Shown piece after piece: positions 53,129-61,452 of a DNA stretch of 64,000 nt (its first letter is position 1; each line of letters opens with the position of its first letter). Source of the DNA: an uncultured Eubacteriales bacterium (GTDB taxonomy: Bacteria > Bacillota > Clostridia > Oscillospirales > CAG-272); the NCBI GenBank assembly GCA_934525675.1, contig CAKSZH010000001.1, positions 310,001 to 374,000 on the forward strand. The letters run 5' to 3'. The notes beneath the pieces are model-generated. The model searched no databases and was not told where the DNA came from. It saw only the letters and a program-made list of their open reading frames with translations. A program made the translations under genes and the position numbers.

Positions 53129-53734
53129 ATGAAGATCGTACTGGCTTCCCGTAACCGGCACAAGATCGCGGAACTGGAGACCATGCTCCGGGGGTATCTC
53201 CCGGAAGTGGAGCTTCTGTCGCTTGACGAAGTCGGGATCACGGAAGAGATCGAAGAGAACGGAAGTACGTTTGAAGAGAACGCGCTCATCAAGGCAAAAG
53301 CCGCTGCAAAAAGCGGGTATATCGGCGTTGGCGACGATTCCGGGTTGACAGTGGAGGCGCTCGGCGGTGCTCCCGGAATTTATTCCGCGCGTTATGCGGG
53401 CGGGCATGGTGACGACGAGGCAAACCGTCAGCTGTTGCTTCACAATCTTGCAGGGATTGCCGACCGCCGCGCGGCGTTTGTCTGCGCCATCGCTTGCGTT
53501 TTTCCGGACGGCAGGGAGCCAATCGTGGTAACGGGCAGATGTGACGGAAAGATTCTGTATCAGGAAGAGGGAAGCGGTGGCTTCGGCTATGACAGCTTGT
53601 TCTGCTATGAGGAATACGACCGCAGTTTTGCCGCCGTCACACAGGAACAGAAGGATGCGGTAAGTCACCGCGCACGCGCGATCAGCAGGTTCGCAGAAGA
53701 GTTTGCGTCGCGCATCGGAAACAACAAGGAGTAA
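53129..53734 (+). CDS. rdgB: XTP/dITP diphosphatase (RdgB/HAM1)
   Basis: The 201-residue enzyme removes non-canonical purine triphosphates. Family motifs are SRNRHKIAEL, FEENALIKAKAAA, DDSGLTVEALGGAPGIYSARYAG and GFGYDSLF. AAGGAG precedes the ATG. It starts 9 bases after ftsY. Confidence 0.95.
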   Translation: MKIVLASRNRHKIAELETMLRGYLPEVELLSLDEVGITEEIEENGSTFEENALIKAKAAAKSGYIGVGDDSGLTVEALGGAPGIYSARYAGGHGDDEANRQLLLHNLAGIADRRAAFVCAIACVFPDGREPIVVTGRCDGKILYQEEGSGGFGYDSLFCYEEYDRSFAAVTQEQKDAVSHRARAISRFAEEFASRIGNNKE

Positions 53735-53741
53735 CAAAGCG

Positions 53742-54035
53742 ATGATAACTTCCAAACAAAGAGCATACCTACGGGCTATGGCGTCGGGCATTCCGACGAT
53801 CATGCAGATCGGAAAAGGCGGGATCACGGATAATCTTGTCAAGACCGTTTCCGACGCCCTGGAGGCAAGGGAACTGATTAAACTCTCGGTGCTCGAGAAC
53901 AGCGAGGAATCCGCTCGCTCCGCGGCAGAAGCATTGGCAGAGCTCTGCGAGGCGGATATCGTGGCGGTGCCCGGCAGAAAAGTGGTGCTTTACCGTGAGT
54001 CCGTCAATCACAAGCACATCGACCTGCCGCGCTGA
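53742..54035 (+). CDS. yhbY: YhbY-family RNA-binding protein (CRM domain)
   Basis: The 97-residue protein is a single CRM domain with SKQRAYLRAMASG, QIGKGGITDNLVKTVSDALEARELIKLSVLEN and GRKVVLYR. The family binds ribosomal precursors. It lies in the order rdgB-yhbY-nadD-yqeK common in Clostridia. Confidence 0.93.
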   Translation: MITSKQRAYLRAMASGIPTIMQIGKGGITDNLVKTVSDALEARELIKLSVLENSEESARSAAEALAELCEADIVAVPGRKVVLYRESVNHKHIDLPR

Positions 54036-54049
54036 AACGGAATAACGCA

Positions 54050-54652
54050 ATGACAAGAATCGGTATTTACGGCGGGACTTTTTCCCCGGTACACAACGGT
54101 CACGTTGCCGCCGCGAAGGCGTTTATGGAGCAGATGTGGCTGGATGTGCTGTTTGTCATTCCGGCGGGGATTCCGCCGCACAAACAGGTGGACCAGCAGG
54201 TTTCCGCCATCGACCGTTACCGGATGTGCGAGCTTGCGTTCGGTGACATGGAAGGCGTGATTGTCTCCGATCTGGAGCTCCGTCGGGACGGAAAGAGCTA
54301 TACGGTGGATACGCTCCGGGAGCTGACCGCGCCGGACACGCGTCTGTTTTTGCTCATGGGAACCGATATGCTTCTTTCGCTTGACGAATGGCGGGAACCG
54401 GAGGAAATTTTCCGGCTCTCGTATCCGGTCTACATCCGCCGGGAAAAGGACGCGGTGCTGGACGGACTGATCGTGAAGAAAATTGCGGAGTATCAGAAAA
54501 ATTACGGCAAGGTGGTCAGACGGATTGTTGCGGATCCGATCGAGGTCTCCTCGACGTATATCCGCCGCGCGCTGAAGGAAGGACAGGACATTTCCGGTCT
54601 GGTCCCTCAAAAAGTCGCGGATTATATCCTTGCCAATAAATTGTATGTTTGA
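54050..54652 (+). CDS. nadD: Nicotinate-nucleotide adenylyltransferase
   Basis: The 200-residue enzyme forms deamido-NAD from nicotinate mononucleotide and ATP. It has GGTFSPVHNGHV (the T/HxGH nucleotide motif) at the N-terminus and the C-terminal motif SSTYIRRAL. RBS and spacing are ordinary. Confidence 0.95.
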   Translation: MTRIGIYGGTFSPVHNGHVAAAKAFMEQMWLDVLFVIPAGIPPHKQVDQQVSAIDRYRMCELAFGDMEGVIVSDLELRRDGKSYTVDTLRELTAPDTRLFLLMGTDMLLSLDEWREPEEIFRLSYPVYIRREKDAVLDGLIVKKIAEYQKNYGKVVRRIVADPIEVSSTYIRRALKEGQDISGLVPQKVADYILANKLYV

Positions 54653-54674
54653 AGAAAAACGAAAGGTACACACT

Positions 54675-55307
54675 ATGAGTACACTTCAGATTACGGAAGA
54701 GATGCTGACAGGACTCAGATCTTCGCTTGCAGGGAAAATGTCCGAAAAGCGTTACCGTCACACGCTCGGCGTGGAACGGATGGTTACGCGGCTTGCGTCT
54801 CTTTATTGCCCGGAAAAAACGCTCACGCTCCGTGCAGCGGCGCTTCTGCACGATACGACCAAGGAACTGACGACGGAGGAGCAGATCGCCCTTTGCGAAA
54901 AGTACGGACTTCCGGTCACCGGAACGGACAAGCTTGCTCCAAAGACCTTCCACGCCCGTACCGCTGCCGCACAGATCCCGGAGGTCTATCCGGAATTTGC
55001 CTCGGAGGAGGTCATTGCCTGTGTGCGTTGGCACACGACGGGACGAGCGGGAATGACGCTTCCCGAAAAACTGGTGTATCTTGCCGATTACATCGACGAC
55101 ACGCGGACCTTCCGCGATTGTGTTCTGCTCCGGCGCTATTTCTTCGGTGCGGATCCCGATTCCTTGAATCCGGAGGAACGCGCCGCATTGCTCCGGGATA
55201 CCCTGATTTATTCTTATGACCTGACCGTCAGGGGGCTTTTGGAGGAGGGAACTCCGATCAGTCCCGACACGACGGATGCAAGAAACGATCTCATCGTGAA
55301 CGGCTGA
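54675..55307 (+). CDS. yqeK: YqeK HD-domain hydrolase (Ap4A hydrolase family)
   Basis: The 210-residue HD-domain protein has RYRHTLGVERM, the metal motif LLHDTTKEL, and HARTAA and RWHTTGR histidines downstream. The YqeK family splits diadenosine tetraphosphate to ADP. The ATG at 54675 follows AAAGG and lies 22 bases after nadD. Confidence 0.93.
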   Translation: MSTLQITEEMLTGLRSSLAGKMSEKRYRHTLGVERMVTRLASLYCPEKTLTLRAAALLHDTTKELTTEEQIALCEKYGLPVTGTDKLAPKTFHARTAAAQIPEVYPEFASEEVIACVRWHTTGRAGMTLPEKLVYLADYIDDTRTFRDCVLLRRYFFGADPDSLNPEERAALLRDTLIYSYDLTVRGLLEEGTPISPDTTDARNDLIVNG

Positions 55308-55373
55308 AGTACTTAACACACAATCGCTTGTACGCTCTTTTACATACATAAACGATAAGGAGTGTGCAAACCT

Positions 55374-56447
55374 ATGAAACGCCGCAAAAAACGCCGTCTT
55401 GCCAGAATCCGCTTTCTCGCCCTGTTTGCGGCGATCGGAGCGGCAATTGCCTGTCTTATCGGCTGTGACGGGAACAAGGGACGGGTCGGTAGGGCAGACC
55501 TTGTTCCGGAGCATGTTACTTCCGGCGAAAGCGGGTCTTTTGACAGCCGTGGGACCACATCTGCCGGGCGGATACATGGAACGATGCATTTTCTGGTGCT
55601 CGGGGAAGACCGGTCCGGAAAGCTGTCCGACGTCATCATGCTGGTTTCTCTGAACGCCTCCGATCATTCGGCGGCGGTGATCCAGATCCCGCGCGATACC
55701 TATGCGAGGTATACCGGGCGCAATTACAGGAAGCTGAACGGTGCCGACGCATACCTTGGAACCGTCGGATTCCGGTCGTTTTTGGAACGCAACATGGGTA
55801 TCCGGATCGACCGGCATCTGATTCTGAATCTGGAGGCCTTCTCCGATATCGTGGACGCGGTCGGCGGAGTGGAGGTCGACCTTCCTTCGGATCTTGTGTA
55901 CGATGACCCGGTACAGCACTTGTATATCGAACTGCACAAGGGAAAGCAACGCCTGATGGGAGACACCGCAGAACAGTTTGTCCGTTATCGTGCAGGATAT
56001 GTGGAAGCGGATCTCGGGCGGATGGATGCGCAGAAACTGTTTCTTGCCGCGCTGATCGACGCGGTAAGGAGCAACATGACGCTTCCCGGAACCGTGCGAC
56101 TTGTCCATGCGCTGTACGGCGAGGTGGAGACTGATCTGACGTTCGGGGAGTGCTGTGCGCTCCTGCCTGTGCTTTTGTCCACCGATCTTTCCGACGTGAC
56201 TATGACGACGCTTGGCGGCGAAGCCGTCAGGACCGAGGCGGGCACCTGGTACTATGTGCTTTCCAGATCGTCTGCGGAGGCAACGCTGACGGAACAGTTT
56301 GACGCGCGGAATTTTGATCCGGAGGGTGTGTTCACGGATCCGGACAGACCTTCCATTGACGCAGCTTACCGAAAAGTTTACAAACCCCGGAATTACCGTG
56401 CCGACGAGATCCGCCGGGACGGACTTCCGATCGAAACCAAACCATAA
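55374..56447 (+). CDS. LytR-CpsA-Psr (LCP) family protein
   Basis: The 357-residue protein has a very basic N-terminus and one hydrophobic segment ending CLIGCDG (about 12-34), so it is membrane-anchored; the Cys may even make it a lipoprotein. The LCP domain (about 65-230) shows HFLVLGEDRSGKLSDVIMLVSL and IQIPRDTY, with Arg and Asp residues that bind the polyprenyl pyrophosphate. The family transfers anionic polymers to peptidoglycan. ATG 55374 is used; a GTG at 55362 sits too close to AAGGAG. Confidence 0.9.
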   Translation: MKRRKKRRLARIRFLALFAAIGAAIACLIGCDGNKGRVGRADLVPEHVTSGESGSFDSRGTTSAGRIHGTMHFLVLGEDRSGKLSDVIMLVSLNASDHSAAVIQIPRDTYARYTGRNYRKLNGADAYLGTVGFRSFLERNMGIRIDRHLILNLEAFSDIVDAVGGVEVDLPSDLVYDDPVQHLYIELHKGKQRLMGDTAEQFVRYRAGYVEADLGRMDAQKLFLAALIDAVRSNMTLPGTVRLVHALYGEVETDLTFGECCALLPVLLSTDLSDVTMTTLGGEAVRTEAGTWYYVLSRSSAEATLTEQFDARNFDPEGVFTDPDRPSIDAAYRKVYKPRNYRADEIRRDGLPIETKP

Positions 56448-56462
56448 CGAGGAGATACAAGA

Positions 56463-56912
56463 ATGGAACTGACCCATGAAAATGAAATGATGGAGAATGA
56501 AATGACGACACCGGCTGAGGACGTGCAACCGGCGGAATCCGCGGAGGATGTCGGCGCACCGATGGGAGAGTTATCCCCGGAGGAGCTTGCAGAGGAGCTT
56601 GCCGCGATGCTTGATAACAAGAAGGCGTTTGACATCAAGATTCTGAATCTGAGGGGAAAGTCGGATATCTGCGACTATTTTGTACTGGCAACCGGTACCT
56701 CCAACACCCACGTCCGCTCTCTTGCGGGCGAGTTGGAGTATAAATGCGGTCTTCGCGGCGTTCCGCCGTTCCACGTGGAGGGACGCGGCGGAAATACCTG
56801 GATGGTGTTGGATTTCACAACGGTGATGGTGCATATTTTTACCAGAGAAACACGGGAATTCTATCACCTTGACCGACTCTACCGGGACGACACGCCGAAG
56901 TCGGAAAACTGA
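56463..56912 (+). CDS. rsfS: Ribosome silencing factor RsfS
   Basis: The 149-residue protein has the RsfS/DUF143 domain (about 38-145) with DICDYFVLATGTSNTHVRSLAGELE and VEGRGGNTWMVLDFTTVMVHIF. It binds L14 and stops subunit joining in poor conditions. An acidic N-terminal extension of about 35 residues is unusual. The start follows GAGGAGAT. Confidence 0.93.
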   Translation: MELTHENEMMENEMTTPAEDVQPAESAEDVGAPMGELSPEELAEELAAMLDNKKAFDIKILNLRGKSDICDYFVLATGTSNTHVRSLAGELEYKCGLRGVPPFHVEGRGGNTWMVLDFTTVMVHIFTRETREFYHLDRLYRDDTPKSEN

Positions 56913-56921
56913 CGGCGTATG

Positions 56922-56968
56922 GTACATACCGCGGACGGAAAACTCCGCCCGCGACGGTACTTTTTTTT
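56922..56968 (+). terminator. Terminator after rsfS
   Basis: GTACATACCGCGGACGG pairs imperfectly with CCGCCCGCGACGGTAC and is followed by eight T residues. Confidence 0.88.
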
Positions 56969-56978
56969 GCGCCGCCCC

Positions 56979-57007
56979 TTGACAAACAGGAAGTCGGCGG
57001 GTATAAT
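56979..57007 (+). promoter_or_regulatory. Sigma-A promoter of leuS
   Basis: TTGACA (56979-56984), 17 bp and TATAAT (57002-57007). Confidence 0.9.
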
Positions 57008-57013
57008 GAACAT

Positions 57014-57299
57014 ATGTTTTGATTCAAACGCAGAGAACGGAATCGGTTGATCCGGAAGCAAGAGAGAGGTGCCGGTCGGTGCAAGGCATTTGCAGGGGGA
57101 TCTTCCACTCATCCGGGAGCGGCGACCTGAAGGTCGGATCGGGGTAGAAACGGTTTTATCCGTGCTTTCCGGTATCCGTCAGATAGGGAAGACGGTGCCA
57201 CCGTTAAAGGGCAAGAGAGGGCGGACGTTTGTCCGTCAATCGGAGTGGTACCGCGGAACATGGCTTTCGTCTCCTTTTTTCGGGAGAGGAAGCTTTTTT
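57014..57299 (+). promoter_or_regulatory. T-box leader of leuS, specifier CTC (Leu)
   Basis: Stem I has an AGAGAG bulge (57061-57066), a distal GGTGCAA loop, a GATCC/GGATC helix, and the loop TTCCA-CTC-A above a CGGA/TCCG helix next to the kink-turn. The CTC at 57108-57110 matches the downstream leucyl-tRNA synthetase. The T-box sequence GAGTGGTACCGCGGA is at 57243-57257, and a terminator ends the leader. It serves as an internal guide to read the other three leaders. It lacks their shared GGCTTGTCTGAGCC hairpin. Confidence 0.93.
57263..57299 (+). terminator. leuS T-box terminator
   Basis: GGCTTTCGTCTCC pairs with GGGAGAGGAAGC around a T-rich loop, followed by TTTTTT. Confidence 0.88.
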
Positions 57300-57336
57300 C
57301 TTTAGAAAAATCATTGCAAGGAGAAGCAGTTTTATC

Positions 57337-59733
57337 ATGAAGTACGATTTTTCCGCCATTGAATCCAAATGGCAGGCGGAGTGGGAGAAGCAGCATGCCT
57401 TTCGCGCCGTCAATGATTTTACCAAGAAGAAATATTATGCGCTTGTGGAATTCCCGTATCCGTCGGGCGCGGGAATGCACGTCGGACACATCAAGGCGTA
57501 TTCCGGACTTGAAGTCATCAGCCGCAAGAGAAGAATGCAGGGCTACAATGTACTGTTCCCGATCGGTTTTGACGCGTTCGGACTTCCGACCGAGAATACC
57601 GCGATCAAGACCAATACCCACCCGCGCATCGTGACCGACCGCAACAAGGTCCGCTTCACGGGTCAGCTCAAGCGTGTCGGCTTTTCCTTTGACTGGGAAC
57701 GCGTGATCGACACGACGGAGGAAGGCTATTACAAGTGGACGCAGTGGATTTTCCTCAAGATGTTTGAAAAGGGACTGGTGTTCCGGGATACGGCGCTGGT
57801 CAACTACTGCCCGTCCTGCAAGGTCGTTCTGTCAAATGAAGATTCTCAGGGCGGCAAATGCGATATCTGCCACAGCGATGTCATTCAGAAATCCAAGGAC
57901 GTCTGGTATCTGCGGATTACCGAGTACGCGGACAAACTGCTTCAGGGCCTTGATGAGGTGGATTACCTGCCAAACATCAAGCAGCAGCAGATCAACTGGA
58001 TCGGCAAATCGACCGGTGCGTTCGTCAATTTCAGCCTGAAGGGTGCGGACGAAAGCCTCCGTATCTATACCACCCGTCCCGACACGCTTTTCGGCGTGAC
58101 CTTTATGGTCATTGCGCCGGAGCATCCCGTGATCGAGAAGTACCGCGACCGCATCGCCAACATCGACGCGCTGGACGCGTACCGCACGGAATGCGCCAAG
58201 AAGACCGAGTTTGAGCGCACTCAGCTGGTTAAGGAAAAAACGGGGATCCGTATTGAAGGAATCAGTGCAATCAACCCCGTGACGGGCAAGGAAGTGCCGA
58301 TCTATATTTCTGATTATGTCATGATGGGTTACGGCACCGGCGCGATCATGGCGGTCCCCGCGCATGATGAACGGGACTATGCATTTGCCAAAAAATTCGG
58401 CATTGATATTATTCCGGTCATCGAGGGCGGCAACGTCAACGAGGCGGCATATACCGGTGACGGAGCCATGATCAATTCCGGATTTCTTGACGGCATCACC
58501 ACCAAAAAAGAAGCCATCGAAAAGATGCTTGCTTACCTTGAAGAAAAGGGAATCGGCGAGAAGGGTGTCCAGTTCAAGATGAAGGACTGGGCGTTCAACC
58601 GCCAGCGTTACTGGGGCGAGCCGATCCCGATCGTGCATTGCCCCAAGTGCGGTATGGTTCCCGTTCCGTATGACGAACTTCCTTTGAAGCTCCCGCCGGT
58701 CGAAAACTTTGAGCCCGGTGAGGGCGGAGAAAGTCCGCTTGCCAAGATTCCGTCCTATGTCAACTGCAAGTGTCCGAAGTGCGGCAGTGACGCGAAACGC
58801 GAGACAGATACCATGCCGCAGTGGGCAGGCTCCTCCTGGTATTTCCTCCGGTATATCGACCCGCACAACGATAAAGCGCTTGCCGATCCGGAGCTGCTGA
58901 AATACTGGATGCCGGTTGACTGGTACAACGGCGGCATGGAGCACGTCACGCGTCACATGATTTACTCCCGTTTCTGGTACAAGTTCCTCTACGATCTCGG
59001 CGTGGTGCCCACGTCGGAGCCGTATGCGAAGCGGACCGCACAGGGGTTGATTCTGGGTCCTGACGGTGAGAAAATGTCCAAATCCAAGGGAAATGTCATC
59101 GATCCCAATGATATTGTCGATCAGTACGGCGCGGACACCCTGCGTACCTATGTACTTTTTATGGGCGATTACGCAAGCGCGGCGCCGTGGTCGGAGAATG
59201 GTGTCAAGGGCTGCAAGCGGTTCCTGGAGCGCGTGGCTGACCTGCCCGGGATGGTCAAGGGAAGCGGCGCGTCCCCGAAGCTGGAAGCGCTTCTCCACAA
59301 GACCGTGAAAAAGGTGTCCTCCGATATTGAGGAACTGAAATTCAATACGGCGATCGCCGCAATGATGTCGTTTATCAACGAGGTGTTTGACAACGGTTCT
59401 CTGACGCGCGATGAGCTCAGCGTATTCATCCGCCTCCTGTCACCGTTTGCTCCGCATCTGGCGGAGGAGATCTGGCAGGGACTCGGCGAGAAGGGGCTCT
59501 GCACGCTGGCACCCTGGCCCGAGTTTGATGAATCCAAGACGGTGGATGACACGGTCGAGGTAGCGGTACAGATCAACGGCAAGGTACGCGGAACCGTAAC
59601 GCTCCCCATGAACTGCCCGAAGGAGCAGGCGCTGGAGGAGGCAAAGCGGGTCGTTTCGGCACAGTTGGAAGGAAAAACGATCGTCAAGGAGATCGCGGTC
59701 CCCAACCGGATTGTCAATATTGTGATCCGCTGA
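57337..59733 (+). CDS. leuS: Leucyl-tRNA synthetase
   Basis: The 798-residue class I synthetase charges tRNA-Leu. It has the HIGH region PYPSGAGMHVGHIKAY near residue 45, an editing domain (about 220-410), zinc-binding Cys pairs, and the KMSKS loop GEKMSKSKGN near 580. Length matches bacterial LeuS. The ATG at 57337 follows AAGGAGAAG and comes after the T-box terminator. Confidence 0.97.
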   Translation: MKYDFSAIESKWQAEWEKQHAFRAVNDFTKKKYYALVEFPYPSGAGMHVGHIKAYSGLEVISRKRRMQGYNVLFPIGFDAFGLPTENTAIKTNTHPRIVTDRNKVRFTGQLKRVGFSFDWERVIDTTEEGYYKWTQWIFLKMFEKGLVFRDTALVNYCPSCKVVLSNEDSQGGKCDICHSDVIQKSKDVWYLRITEYADKLLQGLDEVDYLPNIKQQQINWIGKSTGAFVNFSLKGADESLRIYTTRPDTLFGVTFMVIAPEHPVIEKYRDRIANIDALDAYRTECAKKTEFERTQLVKEKTGIRIEGISAINPVTGKEVPIYISDYVMMGYGTGAIMAVPAHDERDYAFAKKFGIDIIPVIEGGNVNEAAYTGDGAMINSGFLDGITTKKEAIEKMLAYLEEKGIGEKGVQFKMKDWAFNRQRYWGEPIPIVHCPKCGMVPVPYDELPLKLPPVENFEPGEGGESPLAKIPSYVNCKCPKCGSDAKRETDTMPQWAGSSWYFLRYIDPHNDKALADPELLKYWMPVDWYNGGMEHVTRHMIYSRFWYKFLYDLGVVPTSEPYAKRTAQGLILGPDGEKMSKSKGNVIDPNDIVDQYGADTLRTYVLFMGDYASAAPWSENGVKGCKRFLERVADLPGMVKGSGASPKLEALLHKTVKKVSSDIEELKFNTAIAAMMSFINEVFDNGSLTRDELSVFIRLLSPFAPHLAEEIWQGLGEKGLCTLAPWPEFDESKTVDDTVEVAVQINGKVRGTVTLPMNCPKEQALEEAKRVVSAQLEGKTIVKEIAVPNRIVNIVIR

Positions 59734-59838
59734 TCCGGAACTGTCGCGCGGACGATGCCGGGCTTCCGCACGCACGTAGGCGACGGAACTCCACCTTCGG
59801 AATTTCCGTCAGGTTTTCGGAAAATGTTCAAAAACCAC

Positions 59839-59867
59839 TTGACAGGTTGTCTAAATAAGTGTATAAT
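59839..59867 (+). promoter_or_regulatory. Sigma-A promoter of rpsU
   Basis: TTGACA (59839-59844), 17 bp and TATAAT (59862-59867). Confidence 0.9.
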
Positions 59868-59944
59868 ATTGAACGTGACCGTGGAAGCAGCAATTCTTCT
59901 TCCGCGAATATGTCCTTGTTACAGCGGAGGGAGGGAAAACAGAA

Positions 59945-60121
59945 ATGGCAGAAGTGAAGGTCAAAGAAGGCGAGTCCTTGGACAGCGCCCTTCGCCGCTT
60001 CAAGCGTCAGTGCGCACGTTCCGGCGTTCTCACCGAGCTCCGTAAGAGAGAGCACTACGAAAAGCCCAGCGTCAAGCGTAAGAAAAAGTCTGAAGCTGCA
60101 CGCAAGCGCAAGTACAAATAA
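59945..60121 (+). CDS. rpsU: 30S ribosomal protein S21
   Basis: This 58-residue, very basic protein reads MAEVKVKEGESLDSALRRFK at the start and ends in a Lys/Arg-rich helix, as S21 does. GGAGGGA precedes the ATG. It is a single-gene unit with its own promoter and terminator. Confidence 0.96.
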   Translation: MAEVKVKEGESLDSALRRFKRQCARSGVLTELRKREHYEKPSVKRKKKSEAARKRKYK

Positions 60122-60133
60122 TGGAACTTCATC

Positions 60134-60162
60134 AAGCGGAACGGGAAGCCGTTCCGCTTTTT
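60134..60162 (+). terminator. Terminator after rpsU
   Basis: AAGCGGAACGG and CCGTTCCGCTT form an 11-bp stem with a GAAG loop and a T-run. Confidence 0.93.
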
Positions 60163-60223
60163 GCGTTCCGGGGACGGTTCCGTATCATCCGGAATTCGGG
60201 TAGCGGCACCGTTCCGATCATTG

Positions 60224-60268
60224 GGGGCGGTAAAGTAACCGGGGGTTATTTTACCGCCTCTTTTTATT
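60224..60268 (+). terminator. Second hairpin terminator downstream of rpsU
   Basis: GGGCGGTAAAGTAACC pairs with GGTTATTTTACCGCC, followed by TCTTTTT. It may back up the first terminator or end an RNA that starts between them. From 60269 to 60590 I see no gene; 60491-60600 is strikingly AT-rich. Confidence 0.75.
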
Positions 60269-60578
60269 TGTCCGTCAGTTGACGGGAACATGGGGCGGAA
60301 TAAATGCGTGCCGTATCGGTTTTTGTTATACGGTAGCGGCAGAAGGGTGTCATTGCATGCTTTCACAGTGGGTACCCTGCAAAGCGTCGGCGAAGGAAAA
60401 CTGCGGCAGCACCACGGTGCCTCTTTCCCGGAAGGATCCCGGCGGATGTTCTCAATAGTTCCGTTCGCAAATGATTTGTCAGATTCCATAAAAAAGAGGG
60501 TGTAAAAAACTTCTAAAAATGAAAATCGTTAGCAATGTTTTACCAAAATATGTAAATCTATTATAAAACTGTCACAAT

Positions 60579-60878
60579 TTGGTAATTTGATTTGTTATAT
60601 GTTATAAAGACATATATTTTTGCCGGATATCGGGAATTTTTCCGATTTAGCCGTTTTTCGTTGACCGTGACAGGATACAGCCGGACAGGCTGTTCCGGTC
60701 AAATCCGGATACCTGAATCACAAGAAGTAACACAGTCGGAGGATCAGAATCGTAGGGACAGCTCGCGTGGGATGGACAGAAAGGCGGAATACTTCATGGG
60801 TCTTGTCAGGATAGAAACAAAAATTTCAGAGAGCAAATGAAAACGTAACGGGGTTACGGCTTTCATTTGCTTTTTCCT
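60579..60878 (+). ncRNA. Possible structured transcript ending in a long terminator
   Basis: A weak promoter (TTGGTA at 60579-60584, 18 bp, TATAAA at 60603-60608) faces about 260 bases of GC-rich, hairpin-forming sequence (for example AGCCGGACAGGCTGTTCCGG near 60679). It ends in a strong terminator at 60832-60876. The only reading frames are short and unlike any protein I know. It could be a small RNA or an attenuator. No known riboswitch core was recognised. Confidence 0.35.
60832..60876 (+). terminator. Strong terminator upstream of the HTH operon
   Basis: GCAAATGAAAACGTAAC pairs with GTTACGGCTTTCATTTGC around GGG, followed by TTTTTCC. Confidence 0.9.
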
Positions 60879-61076
60879 TTTTACCCGGCTGCACCAGGGA
60901 TCTGCCGATTCGTCATCAGAGTACAGTTTATGACAACTTTCCGGCAGAACCGCTGCCGTTCCGTGTCCCGATAAACGGGATAATGAAATTCCGGAATGAT
61001 TTTCGGATTCTTTTTAACCCGGACACAGCCTGTCCGGGTTGTACCATAAAATGAGTGTCAGAAAGGGGGTGATCGC

Positions 61077-61442
61077 TTGGGCACGTCGGAACGTCGTGCG
61101 GCGGTAATGAAACTGCTTTGCCGCCGCAGACATGAAACCATTTCAAATCTGGCGTTGGAATTCGACGTGTCCGAGCGAACCATTCGGCGGGATGTCGAAA
61201 TCCTCAGTTACACCGAACCGATCTACACCCAGTCTGGCAGATATGGTGGCGGGGTCTATGTGACCGACAATTATACGTTGGACCGGATGTATTTCGGACC
61301 GACTGAGGAAACGATTATCCGGAAGGCGCTTACGGCAGCGGAAGGAAACCGTCCGCCGGACTTCACCCCCGAGGAACTCGAAGCCTTTCGCAGACTCGTC
61401 CGCGATTATACCAAACCGGACAACAAAATGAATCAGAAATGA
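61077..61442 (+). CDS. Small DeoR-type helix-turn-helix protein
   Basis: The 121-residue protein has a DeoR/HTH_11-type winged helix at its N-terminus (ERRAAVMKLLCRRRHETISNLALEFDVSERTIRRDVEIL). The sugar-phosphate-binding domain of full DeoR regulators is absent; the remaining 70 residues include a small wing (SGRYGGGVYV) and a charged tail. It starts with TTG at 61077 after AAAGGGGGTGATC. It lies 10 bases before the nucleotidyltransferase gene and may regulate this operon. Confidence 0.82.
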   Translation: MGTSERRAAVMKLLCRRRHETISNLALEFDVSERTIRRDVEILSYTEPIYTQSGRYGGGVYVTDNYTLDRMYFGPTEETIIRKALTAAEGNRPPDFTPEELEAFRRLVRDYTKPDNKMNQK

Positions 61443-61452
61443 GGAATCCAAA

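Noticed and set aside
60592..60840. 82-codon reading frame upstream of the HTH operon
   Set aside because: It has no good ribosome-binding site, no recognisable composition or motif, and runs directly into the terminator stem.
61018..61041. Hairpin AACCCGGACA/TGTCCGGGTT as a terminator
   Set aside because: The T-run is on the 5' side on the plus strand, and the minus strand is followed by A residues, so neither strand has a terminator tail.
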